DNA from: Carnegiea gigantea
Taxonomy: Eukaryota; Streptophyta; Magnoliopsida; Caryophyllales; Cactaceae
Length of the DNA: 64,000 bases
NCBI GenBank assembly: GCA_029747015.1
Contig: JAKOGI010000185.1
Location: 397,501 to 461,500 of the forward strand
Reading direction: 5' to 3'
The notes below the pieces were generated by a model that did no database searches, was not told where the DNA came from, and saw only the letters and a list, made by a program, of their open reading frames with translations. This document shows, piece by piece, positions 12,725-24,132 of this stretch. The position numbers were made by a program, and so were the translations under genes. Each line of letters starts with the position of its first letter. The stretch's first letter is position 1.

Positions 12725-12960
12725 AGTGGCCAAATCTTGACGGTGGGAACTGGACGCAAAGATGGTTTGAGCTGTTTCCCCCTAAGGTAATGTTGGGAGC
12801 TGGACGCAAAGATGGCGTGAGTTGTTCTCGGGAGCTGGACTCAAGATATGATTATCTTGGTGTGAGCTGTTCCCTAGTGTGTAACTCGTAAGAAAACCTT
12901 GAGCGGGATTGGACTGAGGATATGACTATCCTATTGTGAGTTGTTGCCCCATAGAGGACA
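12725..12960 (+). repeat. Degenerate GGAGCTGGAC...GAGCTGTT repeat, four copies
   Basis: Four related segments begin GGGAACTGGACGCAAAG, GGGAGCTGGACGCAAAG, GGGAGCTGGACTCAAG and GGGATTGGACTGAGG, each closing with GTGAGYTGTT-like sequence. The spacing varies (about 45-80 bp), unlike the exact 60-bp array upstream. Confidence 0.75.
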
Positions 12961-14258
12961 GTATCGAGGTTAGAGTTGCTTTACTAAGACGCGTTTTGGC
13001 CAAAAGTTAAGTATGTATACGCCGGGGATAACGTAGATTAACAGTGATGATCTCACTTAAGGGTGGTGTTGACCTCCCCTAGCTAGCACAATAAGATGTT
13101 TTTATGTTATAAATAAGTTCCTGATAAAAAGGAGTTTTGGCTTTTTATCATTCTAAGTAGTTCAAAAAAGAAAAGAAGTTCTTTTAAAGGAATACGAGCC
13201 TCAAGAGGCCGAGTAAAGCGTTTTTAAGAAAAGAAGAAAGCTTTCAAATGTACGTAACCCGCATATATTTTATGAATGTGTTCTGAATATAGTTTAAATG
13301 AAATTTCAAATGAAGTATAGTTACATCCTAGTAATGCATCGTACATTCAAGCTTTTCAATGTGTATATTCTACGAAAGTATGTTTTGTGTCAAATCTTTC
13401 TTACCAGTTTAGATGTTTCGAGAACTTTTAGAAAGAATTATAAGCTTTAAAGGAGTTTGTGTGGATTATAAACCATTCTTGGTATTTATCAAGAGTCACT
13501 ATGTTTTCAAAAATGAGTTGAAAGCCTTTATATTCAATCTTTGTTGCCTACTTGTTTATGTGCCTGAATGCTTGCTAGTAGGGAAGTCTGGTCGTTGAGG
13601 GCCTAGAATTGAGTTGAATGGTTATAATGAAATTTTAATGGGGGTGATCTTTCCTTGGGGATTATGATTGCCTAAAATGATAGTAAAGTATGAATGCGTG
13701 ATATGTGGTTATTATTAGTATTATTGCCTGCAACTGTTTTGGTTTTTAAGGAGGAGGGGAATTTTCACTGAGCGTGTGGTTGCTCATCCCTTTATTGTTC
13801 CCCTTTTTCCCAGGTTCAATTTGAGCAGGTATACGAGATACTTTGAAGTTGTTTTGATGCCAGCCCCTTAGAAGTCTCTGCCAGCTTGCAAGTGTTCGAT
13901 CTACCACGTTGTAAATTTTTAAGTTGTCGTTGTATGTGAAAGCATGTAGTCGGCCCTGTACTTGTATATGTAGCTTTCTAACCCTTGTTTTAGTTGTTAG
14001 ATCATTAGTGATCCGGGCGAATGGCCCGAGGCAATAAACTTGGATTATTTTAGCAAATGTTACACCCTATCCCCAGTTTACAGGTACCCTTAGCTGAGCT
14101 AAGACACAAAAATGTTGCTAAAATGGGGGAAATTTTGGCAGTTTTGTTTTAGAATGACTATCTAAATGCTAATCCAAACCTTCAATCTTCAAGAGCTTTA
14201 AGGATTTCCTTATAGGAAGTCCTGGCGGTGTGACTCTCCTTAGGTTGGGGGCGTTACA

Positions 14259-15331
14259 ACGACCGACCGAGCTGTGTATCATTCAACAGTCTCATCTGCA
14301 TTATATTTGATTTTATAAATCCATTTGCACCCTAGTGCGATTTTGCCATAAGGTAAGGAGATAAAGTCCCAAGTTTTGTTTTCTTCTAATACCCTGATTT
14401 TTGTTGTCATGGCCTCTCGCTATTGATGAAACTGAACTTCCTGGGTAAAGCTTTTAGGCTCATCATGATTAGTGATGGCTGCTAAAAATGCTCGGTGAGA
14501 TGTCGAAAACTGATCGTAGGAAAGAAAATTACCCAGAGGATAAGGAGAACCTGAAGAGGTGGCTCGAAGCGGTGACGAGATGGGGTTGTCAGCTGTTATG
14601 GCATGACAACAAAATCCTTAAGGTGTGATGGTGGTCGCCTGTGACATTGAGGTTGAGATGAAGCCTGCAAATCAATCGTCTCCCCCTGTCCAGAAATATG
14701 GGCCTCTTGCTGTGTCAGCATGATGTGCGATTCATCTGTAATACCCGCAGGATCGTGAGTCACACTATGTGGCCCATTATTGACCCCAGAAGATTGCGGT
14801 TCACATGCGCCTCCTAGTTCGGCTGATTGGGTATGGGCTATCCCACAAGCATTAGGACACCCAGGAGAAGGCACTTCCTCCACCGTATTGGGTTACTGGG
14901 ATAAATTGGAATCAGGCCCACATGCCACAGTGGGTTGCTTTGAACTCATAGGAACATGCGTGGACTGGGTCAAGGGTTGGTCAAAGTTATGTGAATGATT
15001 GGACTGATGATGATAAGTGTCCAAAAACTCTGACAAGTCCGTTTGATCGTGGCTTGAAGCAAAAGGAAAAAATTGTTCATAGAACACCACATCACGAGAA
15101 ACAAATATATGCTTCGTTTCAAGATCATAGACTTTTCATCCCTTCTTACCATGCGGAATACCCCAAAAATATACATTTATGAGCTCTTATATCAAATTTG
15201 CCGCGGGCTCTAGAATGATTGTGGACATAGCACAGAGACCCAAAAACTCGAATGTGTTCGTAACTAGGTTTCACACCAAATAGAACTTTATAAGGCATTT
15301 TAGAGCCAAGGATTTTTATGGGAGTACGATT
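14259..15331 (-). pseudogene. Ty1/copia pol remnant: integrase C-terminal part to RT start
   Basis: Reading leftward from 15331, the fragment begins NRTPIKILGSKMPYKVLFG and continues KPSYEHIRVFGSLCYVHNH and AHKCIFLGYSAW (integrase C-terminal part). Then come VVFYEQFFPF-like and linker sequence, and TWDFISLPYGKIALGCKWIYKIKYNADE at the RT start. It contains stops and frame changes. The zinc-binding and DDE core of integrase, gag, protease and 5' LTR are absent. The truncation point coincides with the exon 1 donor of the reductase pseudogene. It continues at 8018-9357. Confidence 0.88.
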
Positions 15332-15335
15332 ACCT

Positions 15336-15693
15336 CAAGAGCCCTCTTGAGGAAATGGATGGTAAGAGCCAACCTAAGGAAGAAAAACCTGAACCCAAGG
15401 AAGAAAAACCTCAACCCTTGATATGGCAAAATCAAGAAAGAAGCAACACCAAAGAGAAAGGGAGGAATATACAACATTAGCATTCCAACCTTGCTGGGAA
15501 TTGCTGTTTGTTTTCTGGGTGTTGGGTTTGTCTGAGGTAAGTTAAAAAACTTGGAGCATCTGACATGTTTCCCCTTGAATTCCATGAACCCACCATTTGC
15601 AAGCTACAAAACAGTGATGAAAGACATCGCCGTTACAAAGATTGATGCGTGTGTTGGTAAAATCAACTTATGCAACACATCTATGCCCACCAT
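15336..15693 (-). pseudogene. Steroid 5-alpha-reductase-family pseudogene, exon 1
   Basis: The copy starts with ATG at 15693 (MVGIDVLHK, compare MVGMDVVQK in the intact gene at 19036). It is interrupted by TAG at 15604-15606, just before LANGGFMEFKGKH. Downstream it continues SKFFNLPQTNPTPRKQ to FLKRALEV. A 21-bp tandem duplication creates RFFFLGFRFFFL where the intact gene has RFFLL. The donor GAG|GTAA is retained, but copia sequence starts 4-5 bases into the former intron. Its second exon is at 7357-7838. Confidence 0.92.
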
Positions 15694-15925
15694 TTTTTAC
15701 TTTTTATTTTTTATTTTTTTTCCTTCCTTACTTTCTATCCCCTTTTCTTTTCTGGGCTTGAGTTGAGCAGATAACAGCGGTGGAAATGGTTGGGGGTGTA
15801 CAGTAAGTGGATCCATTTTCATAATATAAGGATAAACGTCGCTTCAGAATTTTAGTCAGGGGTATCTTTCAAAATTCCTTTTGTACTATAGGCTACCTTT
15901 AATATTCTCATTAATTAATCATTAG

Positions 15926-16107
15926 TGGAGCTGGCAAACAACATTTCAAGTCGGTTTGGTTTCGGGTCAAGCAATATTTCAAGTCAGTTTGGATCAATTC
16001 GAGTTTCAGGTCCACTTTTAGGTGCGCTTATGTCCGATGTCAGGACCGGTGTGAATCTAGGTCATTTGGTTCAGATTTTGTGTCTCGGATTAATTTTGTC
16101 AAGTCTA
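15926..16107. mobile_element. hAT-like MITE, 182 bp
   Basis: A perfect 8-bp duplication ATCATTAG (15918-15925 and 16108-16115) flanks the element. The ends TGGAGCTGGCAA and TTGTCAAGTCTA are imperfect inverted repeats of the TAGACCTGGCAA type seen again at 51857-52160. The interior is rich in GTTTCGGGTCAAG-like repeats. Confidence 0.72.
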
Positions 16108-16700
16108 ATCATTAGTTCATTATTATCTATTGGGTATGCTTTTCCTAAGTATCCATCCCCCATACGCAAGATGATTTACCATGTCCTTCTGCATACGCTA
16201 CCAACAACAGAGATATTAGGAAATCCGGAATTGTTAATCAAATAAGCTAAGTTAAACAAACTGAAAAATCGATAAATTTTTAGTTGAGTACTAGAGCTTT
16301 GATTCGAGTTTTAAAAACCCACTGTAACCTAAACCAAACCGATTTTTTTTTTAAAGTTTTTAAAATGTTTGCATTTTATGAAAAAGTATAAAGCTTTTCT
16401 TTTTTTTGGCTTAATAAAACTCAAAATTTGACTCTGTACATGTTGCTCGTTTGAACAGACCTTCCAGCATAAGCTCCTATAGTCATATTGATATATAGCA
16501 ATTGGACAATAGTTGGTTTCTTTGTATCAATGAAAACATTACAAATTAAGGAACGCACCACATAAGATCAGCAAGACAAACTGAATACATGAATTGTCAT
16601 GTAAACTAAACAAAACAATTGAACCATGCAGGTCCCTGACTATTTCTTTATTTCTTAGCACAACTTTTCCACTCTTCATGGCCTGTTTTCTAGGATGCAA

Positions 16701-19036
16701 TTAGAAGACAAATGGAATCATAGCCTTGACATTCTGGGGGAAATCCTCAAACTTGGACAAGTACCATTTCCTTGTGGCGTAACTCCTACCCAACAAGTAT
16801 AAAGCCGTTCCAGCAGCAAAAGAAAGAGAGTACAACGTCTGAGCTATGCAGGAAACACCCACAAACCCCAACACTTCAAAGAGATAATGTGGGCAAATGA
16901 CTTGATTGAATAATCCTCCCCTTGGAATCTTATACTCTTTCTCACCTTTTTCTCTTAGGGTAGCAAGGATGTAGTGGTGGTACAAATTGCCTCCGATTCC
17001 CAGCAGAAACAACGCAACTCCTGCATATTTCAAATCAACAGATGGCTCTGGGAATTCAGATGACAGGTGCTGTGCATAAATCATGGTTACAGTGGACAGG
17101 AAGTAGCTGAGAGTGATTGGAATTGCATCTTCAAGAGCTATCCCGCTATTGCCATATTTATGAACAAACAACACCTACCAAACAGCATAGATTAGCAAAA
17201 AGTGAAAAGAACAGGGAAGATAGAAAAAGAAAAGGATAGGAGGTTCCGCCATGCAGCTATTGTAGACACAGCTAATAGTTCCCTAGTTACAGCAACACCC
17301 AATGTGATCACGCTTTAGTAGGGTCCGGGGAGATCTAGATGCAGTAACCTTACTTCTACAAGCATTCGTACTACCAGAGAGACCGATTCCCATCGACCAA
17401 TTGTTCCCTAGCTCCAGACCTCAATTGTGGGTGTGCAGTGTCACTAAGATGGGTCAGATGAGTGACCGACGCAGGACTGCATACACCTTTCCTTAATCAG
17501 AGACTCCAGTGAAGGGCCACTTCCAAGGGACAAAGGTTAGGAGTGTCAACTTGTCAACATGGATTAAACAAGCACATAAATCATCCTCTTCATATCCCGC
17601 AGTCCGAGGTAACTGTGCTTGGGGGTATTCATAGAGCTTGGATTGTTAGGTTCCAGGTCAATGGATGCGCTTCTGTATCCTAAGATATTAGTGTTCAATG
17701 TGATTATGATCATCAATTTTTTTTTTCCGTTCATTTCGATGGAGACTTGCAAGTTTGAAAATGTACAGTTGAATGCAACGTGATTCAGGCTGTTCTGCTT
17801 CGGCACCTACTGAAAACTTTGGGATTTTAGGATTTCAGGAGCTTGAAAACACTGAAATAAGTTGAACGCAAAATATACACAAGAACGCAAGAGCTCGATT
17901 TCATGAACATGGCTTTACTAAAATTCACCTTCTTGATGGCTGTCTGAACTCTGACTGTTTGCACAGTGTGCTCCCACAATTGTTTTGCAATTGAAGTACA
18001 TTTTGAGCCTTTTAAGATTAATCTTGTAGGATCCCACATAGTGACATGCCATGTAATGATATCAGAGCAGAAGATAACAGATTTTTGATTAATCTTAAAC
18101 AGACCCAATAAGAGCTGTCAACCGTCAAGGCCAATTGGGTCATGTTTGGATTAGTATTCTGGTCATTTAATTAGTGTTCTGGTCATATGTATTTAGATTG
18201 GGTCATGTTTGGATTTGTTGGATTTCAAGGCATGTTGATTCTTGGGTCACCCATATCTCGGTTGGTCCAGATCATATCTGGTTCAAGTCTCATTACTTTG
18301 GATTCAGGTCAACTTCAAGTCTAGCATTAGCTGGTCTAATAGCAATCACACTGCCTTAAAAATGCTTAAATACTAGAGTAGTAACCAACCTTTAAGGAGG
18401 CTTACGTTAAAATTGAGTTGGTTTGTTTAGAGTTTAGGTCAGCTCGACTTGGTTCGATTTAGGTTTTGGATTGATATAAGGTCGTACTCATCTATAGGCG
18501 GGTATGGATAGTTTTTTTGGGAGGGGGTGCATATACGGTTCAAAGGTCAATATGGGCGTGATTCAAATCCAAGTCCTTGATCATTTGATAGCATAACGAA
18601 GACAGAATTTCCAAAACCCAGAAACAGAAGAAAAGTATGCAGCCCCAGAACACCAGGGGAAACCACACCAGGGGAAAAAAAAAAAAAAAAGACTTACCTC
18701 AAGAACCCTCTTGAGAAAATGGATGGTAAGAGCCAATCTGAGCAAGAAAAACCGCAACCCTTCATCTGGGAAGATAAAGAAAGAAACAGCGCCAAACAGA
18801 ACGGCAGGAGTGTAGAACATGAGCATCCCGATCCTGCTGGGAATTTGGATTTGTTTTCTGGGTGTTGGGTTTTTCTGGGATATGTTAAAGAACTTGGAAT
18901 ATTTCAAATGTATACCCCTGAATTCGGAGAACCCAGTATTAGCTAGGGATCCAAAACTGATGAAAGACATCGCATTGACAAAGATTGACGGGGGCGGTGG
19001 GAAGAGGAACTTCTGCACCACATCCATGCCCACCAT
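16701..19036 (-). CDS. Steroid 5-alpha-reductase (3-oxo-5-alpha-steroid 4-dehydrogenase) family protein
   Basis: The gene has two coding exons, 19036-18698 and 17174-16701, joined in phase 0 (FLKRVLEV|LFVHKYG), and encodes 270 aa. Several hydrophobic segments (such as IGMLMFYTPAVLFGAVSFF, FLLRLALTIHFL and YLLGRSYA) indicate a multi-pass ER membrane protein. The C-terminal half is the family's conserved domain: EYKIPRGGLFNQVICPHYLFE, the GRSYATRKWY stretch and the terminal KFEDFPQNVKAMIPFVF. The resemblance is to the plant family members annotated as 3-oxo-5-alpha-steroid 4-dehydrogenase family (At5g16010 type) and not specifically to DET2, so the substrate is unknown. I chose the first ATG of MVGMDVV. 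A second ATG lies three codons on. The 1.5-kb intron contains only noncoding sequence. A broken duplicate lies immediately to the left. Confidence 0.92.
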
Positions 19037-19231
19037 TTTCTCTCTCCCTTTTCCCTTGAATTGAATTGAACTGAAGAGCTTCAAGCGTGAGGAAAGGTCT
19101 TGAGGATATACACATGACAGAGCGGCAACCGGTCAGTGGACCCATGTTCATAACGATAAGAGTTAATCAGCGCATGGGTAGATGTGGAATGGGTTCAGAC
19201 TTTCACATTAGACAGCCGACGCACCCCCTTA

Positions 19232-19372
19232 TGGATTTTTTTTTTTTAAAAAGTCCGTATGAGTCATAAAGGGTAATACAATATAATAGAGTAGGGGAGA
19301 ATCAAACCTGAGACCTAATAATCCCAGTACATCAGTCTTTGCCACTAGGCTAAAACTTCATTGGTGTTATGA
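19232..19372 (-). mobile_element. tRNA-derived SINE-like element
   Basis: On the minus strand TAGCCTAGTGGC matches a pol III A box, and AGGTTTGATTC about 40 bp later matches a B box. The element ends in an A-rich tail (plus-strand T run at 19232-19243). I found no clear target-site duplication. Confidence 0.6.
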
Positions 19373-20199
19373 CTTTTTTTAATATGTCCAGAATTCATAT
19401 TAGACTTAGTTAGAGGCTCGGGGACCCAGTCGACTCACCTCGGTTTGGCTTTTTTTGGTCTCCAACCCATCTCATCAAAAAGTTAATCCTCTAAGAGTTG
19501 TCCTAGTCCTTCAAATTTTTCATTTTTGACCTAATCTTAGAAATGAGCATCACTGTGATAATTCTGATTAGACATTTCTTAGGGACAAGCTCATTGAATA
19601 ATTGAACAATTTTGAAGTTTGAGTTTTTGTTTCACTGTTGAAATTGAATTGATTTTTGCTCGAAAATGATTCTAACTGTTCCAAAATGTTTCAAAACACT
19701 CGCATCCGCTAAATGCCTTTCTAAAATACTCATAACTGAAAAGCATAATTTTAAGTCACATGAATGATATTTTTCTTAGATGAGATCAAGAATTTTTTTG
19801 GTAAGGATAAGGGGAAAATAGGGGCGATTTAGAAATTCAAATTAAGAAATTGCTACATATAATAACCAGTATTTATAGACTTGCAACGATCTTATACTTG
19901 TATTATCATGAGAATTTTTTTTTTGGGGGGGGGGGGGCATTGCAACAAGAATTGAAATACATCATTGTTGGAAGGGGGGGGGGGCGCTTTACAAAATACG
20001 ACATCAATCTTACTTAAGCCTAACGAACATTTTGGAGAGCCATTAATTCACAAGAACGAGGATCAAAACACAAGTAACAACAAGCATAAGAAAAGGTAGC
20101 AATTCAAGGAGTCCATTTGGAGTCATTAAGCTGATCATGTACGTTTAGTTGCTTCTCCAAGACAAGACATGAGCTCATCATATATATACACATAGATCC
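19373..20199. other. Intergenic spacer between reductase families
   Basis: I see no gene here. It contains a T10/G13 composite homopolymer near 19915-19937 and a G10 run near 19974. The last ~100 bases are probably the former 3' UTR of the broken reductase copy. Confidence 0.5.
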
Positions 20200-23040
20200 T
20201 CATGTGAATGATGATGGCTTGACCTTTGGTGGATTCACTAGGCATATGTCAAGGAAACTGTCAATGGAAGTGTACTCATAATCAGGGTACAATGCAGATG
20301 CTTCTAAATCATCTTCTTTTAGATCGAAGTTCATTTGGTCACTCTTGATGAATATGTTATGGACTATTGCCACAGGAATGTTCACAGGATGCGGCAACGC
20401 TGTTCAAAAGACTTGATTGGTTAGATAGATAGACAAAAGAGTGTATTTAAGAATTTCACACGTACGCACGTGCACACTTACGTACATATTAGTAACATGG
20501 CCTTTAGAGAACTATATATGAGAAGTCTTACTCTGACTAAGCATGATGAGTTGATCCTCAGGAACATAAATTTTGGGAAGAATTTGGGCAGTTTTTTGCT
20601 CCCAAGAGGAAATGACATCAAGCTGAGATGCAATGTTTCTAGGAGGCCTTAGGATGAGGACTTTATTTAGGGTCCTTGGGTCAGCTGCGGCTCTTATGGT
20701 GTAGGCTGCTACATCACCGTCATAGTTCCACACCACTGTTATACAATAAGACATGTTCAAATTATACATTAGCATATATCACATTCATCAGAATTTACCA
20801 GCTAGGCCTCCTTTGAGCATGGTTTAATCTGTGTGCGTCACTCCATATCTCCATCATAATGACCCGTACTCTATTAGATAGTTACGTCTAATATTGGCTC
20901 CATATGTACAAGGCGGTAACCCGAAAAAATGAGCATTTTGCGTTTCAAATTTAAACCGACTGTGACATCGTGAATCAAATGTACTGAAGTAGAGTGTAAT
21001 TAGGGTAGACCAATTAAGCACCTAAGGTGAAACAAGTCGATGATACAACTATCAAAGTTGATCTTGGCAAGTGAAAACCGTCTCATTTAGACTAATTGTC
21101 TAATTATGAGACCCTAGCACAACATCGGCCCGCTTCTTGCTCATCCCACATTCCCACCTTCTATCAACTATTTTACATGATATCCTTAATTTTATGAGAA
21201 TATCTTATTTAAAAATCTGCCTAAAATAGCCAATGAGATCTTAATCTAGTAATTCAGCCTGAGACCCTAAGTATATCAGGTCTCATATTCGACCCTAGTT
21301 ATATTTTAATGATATTGCGTTGTTACTTGTGACTCATCTGAACCCAAAAAAATGTCTAAGATGAAACTTGCTTATGTTTGGTATCAATCGTAACGTCACG
21401 TACTCTTGGTCGTCCCACTGCCATAAACAGTGACCTCTCGAGGGTTTTGACGATCATGAGGGTGCAACATCTAATCAACAAAATAGGCAGCCAAAGAATT
21501 AGCTGCAACGTGGGTGAAAGGGATTCTAGCAGCTTCAATGGCCCTTCTGATTTTCTTCTTGTGGTCAAGGAGTGCTTGGAAAGGTGGCAGAGCATCTGCC
21601 ACTCTATCTACATCGTTTCCATATTCTGATGGGACAAATCTCTGAGATTATAACACAACATAGACAATCGATGTTAAAAATAAGAAGCTAGCTAGTAGAA
21701 ATGATGATGATAAAAGTTAACTTGAAGATTGAAGAATTAATCACCTCTATGTTGCCTCCTGCTTCTTTCATGGCACTTATGATCTTGAGTTGGTGAAGAT
21801 GTTGGGGAGCTGCTAATGTTGAGATCACAATATTGACTTGTTCGAGGGTCGACACAAGCTTCTTATGATCATCCGGTTCACCCTATAGATTTTAAATGTT
21901 GATCAATTCAACACTTGCTGCATATTCAGAATTAATGCTGAGCAGTTCAATACTTTCCAGATATCTAAAATTAATGAGATAACATTCTTACAGGTGGGAC
22001 AACGGGCTACTCCGAGACCGTTAATCCTAGCATTCCTTCTTACAAGAGAAATGCTATGCAAGTAAAGGATTCACAAATTTTGTACAACGTTGTCCAGTTT
22101 TAACTTTTGAATTATTTAATAATATTAATTAATTTTTATGAATGTTTTTTTTTTTTTTTTGGGTGTAGAAGAGGGCCTGAGCCCCAAAGTTGATTTTATT
22201 AAATCTAAACATCTCTGGACCAAGCGACCCCTACAGCATCAGCATGAAGAAAATCTAAGAGTTCCGTAGGGGCAACTTGCAAAAATTCATAACCTAATTC
22301 CCTAGTTAAGCCTAGGTTGGCTAATTTATCTGCAACTTGGTTAGCCTCCCAATAACAATGCGAGACTCTAACTTCCCAATCCTATTGTTTAAGTAACTGC
22401 CTACACTGTGTCAGGATCGCTCCATGTTGGAGACACCATGGAGTATTGCCTCGTGACATCCCTAACACTACACTAGAGTCAACCTGGAGCCACACCTTAC
22501 GCAGATTCATGCTTTCAGGCCCCTCAAGACCGCCCTTAGTCCAGCTCTAAAGGAGGTACATACTCCTAGGTTCTCCATGAACCCCCCCTTCCATTGACCT
22601 CGTTCGTCTCTAAAAATTTGAAGGATTTTTATATAAAAATTTGAACAGGTGTCCACAAACACCGTTAAGTAGTTATATCACACAGGGTTGATCCCTGGTG
22701 GAGGACAAGGCTAGGGGGCTCAATATTCAATAGCCAACAAGCTGTTCATACCATATGCCACGGAGAATATATACTTCATTCAATAGAAACATTGTGAAAA
22801 AGGTTTGACCAAATGTACTTGATGCTGATAAGCATGATTTTAACAACTATTACACAATCGTCACCCTACAAATTCAACAATAACCAACTAGATATAGATT
22901 GAGGGTTTATGTGCATGGTTACATACTTGGACAAAAGTTACTCCCACGGCTTTGAACTCTTTGAGTGCTTCACTCTTAACATCATGGCCACCCGGGTTCG
23001 AGCCAAGGGGACGGGTGTATGCATAGGTTATGTAGATGCA
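20200..23040 (-). pseudogene. Broken copy of IFR/PLR/PCBER-family NADPH-dependent reductase
   Basis: Exons match the intact copy at 25308-28267 in size and phase: remnant of exon 1 (about 23034-22927), exon 2 21882-21745 (one codon longer), exon 3 21641-21404, exon 4 20735-20532 and exon 5 20399-20200. Two lesions are visible. In exon 3, TAG at 21471-21473 replaces the Ile codon after AAYFVD. In exon 1, everything upstream of [12 protein letters not shown], including the GATGYVG dinucleotide-binding loop, is replaced by LTR retrotransposon sequence (23041-23888). Intron 1 also carries a LINE fragment absent from the intact copy. Splice sites otherwise look intact, so loss of function may be fairly recent. 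Confidence 0.92.
22145..22612 (-). mobile_element. 5'-truncated L1-type LINE fragment with RNase H domain and poly(A) tail
   Basis: Read on the minus strand this gives an RNase H-like tail domain: LGVCTSFRAGLRAVLRGL, KVWLQVDSSVVLGM, VRVSHCYWEANQVADKLAN. It ends in a long A run (plus-strand T run from 22145). The intact paralogue's intron lacks it: the sequence before 22145 and after 22612 is continuous there (around 27850-27900). It is a 5'-truncated LINE insertion in intron 1 of the broken reductase copy. Confidence 0.88.
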
Positions 23041-23888
23041 ATACTAGGCTTCGCGAATCTTTCATATGTAGATCCGATAGCTTCCTTCTTCAAAGATTGA
23101 AGGATGGTGTTTTCGGGAGCCATGTCTTCTTCAAGGGAATGTAGAACTTGTTTGCTTGGAGAAAGAGATGAGAGGCAAAGATGTCTCACCGGGTGTGCCA
23201 AAAATTTATAAAAACAAATTTCGAGCCTGCGATAAATTAAACAAGAAATTGAGTAATAAATTAAATTTTTGTATTTATGTCAAAGAATGGGTATAATCTC
23301 TGCGTATTTGTTACAAATAAACAAATGAAAGTCCTCTAATTCGATCTCCAATTTGTACTTGAAAGAGAGTCGATTAACTTGAATCCCGATCAAGTTGATT
23401 GATTTGACTTCCTTTGAATAAACTTTAATTTGATCTTCAGATAGAGCCTAAGAGGCTTCATGTCAATCAAGATGAGTTTTCTTTGATTTTGATTGTAGAC
23501 GGCATGTGCTTTGATTGTACTTGTTGTATTCCTTTAGAGAAATTAGCCCTTTGAGTCTTCGGAATGCCTTGAGAGTGAATGAATCCTCCCTTCCCGAGTA
23601 AGAGGGAGTAATGCTCTATTTATAGGGAAGGAATCCCCCTCCCCTTACTAGGGTTTGCGCCTTATTCGCCTTCTTCGGCCGTTAATTGGGCCTTTGACTT
23701 GTTAGTTTATTTGACTAGCGATTTAATAGTCAATTTGGCTGTTGACTTAGTATTCATTGGAGTCATGACTTGGTAGTCGATTCAACCTAATTTATTAAAA
23801 TAAATTTAATTAATTAAATGGCTGACCCAATTAATCAATTTATATTTATTTTTATAACATGATATTTATTAAAATTTTTGTGCCTACA
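23041..23888 (-). mobile_element. LTR retrotransposon end (LTR plus start of gag) joined to reductase exon 1
   Basis: On the minus strand the LTR begins TGTAGGCACAAAAATTTT at 23888 and runs to about 23200. There TTTTTGGCACACCCGGTGAG resembles the primer-binding-site region of plant Gypsy-type elements. About 90 bases later an ATG near 23122 opens a gag-like start, MAPENTILQSLKKEAIG. The element then stops abruptly near 23041 and the reductase exon 1 remnant follows. No second LTR is present, so this is a truncated element left by recombination. The lineage is inferred from the boundary motif only. Confidence 0.75.
23617..23624 (-). promoter_or_regulatory. TATA box of the LTR promoter
   Basis: The minus strand reads CCCTATAAATAGAGC in the middle of the LTR, a canonical TATA element. 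Transcription from it would run leftward, through the gag start and into the truncated reductase exons. Confidence 0.65.
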
Positions 23889-23932
23889 CATACATAGAGG
23901 ATCAACATGTGAAATGTTAATAGAGAGAAATT

Positions 23933-24121
23933 ACCTATCGTCCCATGGGTTCAGCGGTAAGGAAGAACGAATTTTACCTGCAACGTTAGGGGTTCGAATT
24001 CTCCCACCCTCGCGGCGCTTGAGGAGGCATCCTGTTGAGGAAGCTCTCAGCTGAAGCCCTGCCATTGGCCTGGGTTGAGCCCAACCCCTGCCTAAAATTT
24101 TCACACCAAAAAAAAAAAAAT
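23933..24121 (+). mobile_element. tRNA-derived SINE with 10-bp target-site duplication
   Basis: An A-box-like TGGGTTCAGCGGTA and a B-box-like GGGTTCGAATTC lie in the first 70 bp, and the 3' end is CACC followed by an A13 tail. GAGAGAAATT occurs directly before (23923-23932) and directly after (24123-24132) the element. The paralogous spacer at 34390-34410 reads CAGAGAGACATTGATGC with no insert, so it is the empty site. Confidence 0.92.
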
Positions 24122-24132
24122 GGAGAGAAATT

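Larger units (their letters stand above)
9358..14258. mobile_element. 4.9-kb LTR-like insertion (solo LTR or LARD-like) inside copia pol
   Basis: The insertion starts TGTAATACCC and ends GGGCGTTACA, giving TG...CA inverted ends. It is flanked by an imperfect 5-bp duplication (ACAAC at 9353-9357, ACGAC at 14259-14263). Removing it rejoins the copia frame: YNADETVE...ARSVVV on one side continues as VIGNNQIEGVDYN on the other. I find no gag, protease, RT or integrase in it. It holds a CT-rich leader near 9890-9960, tandem repeats at 11942-12600 and 12725-12960, and an AATAAA near 14033. TG...CA ends with a 5-bp duplication indicate LTR-retrotransposon integration, so a very long solo LTR or a large non-autonomous derivative is most likely. 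Confidence 0.8.
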
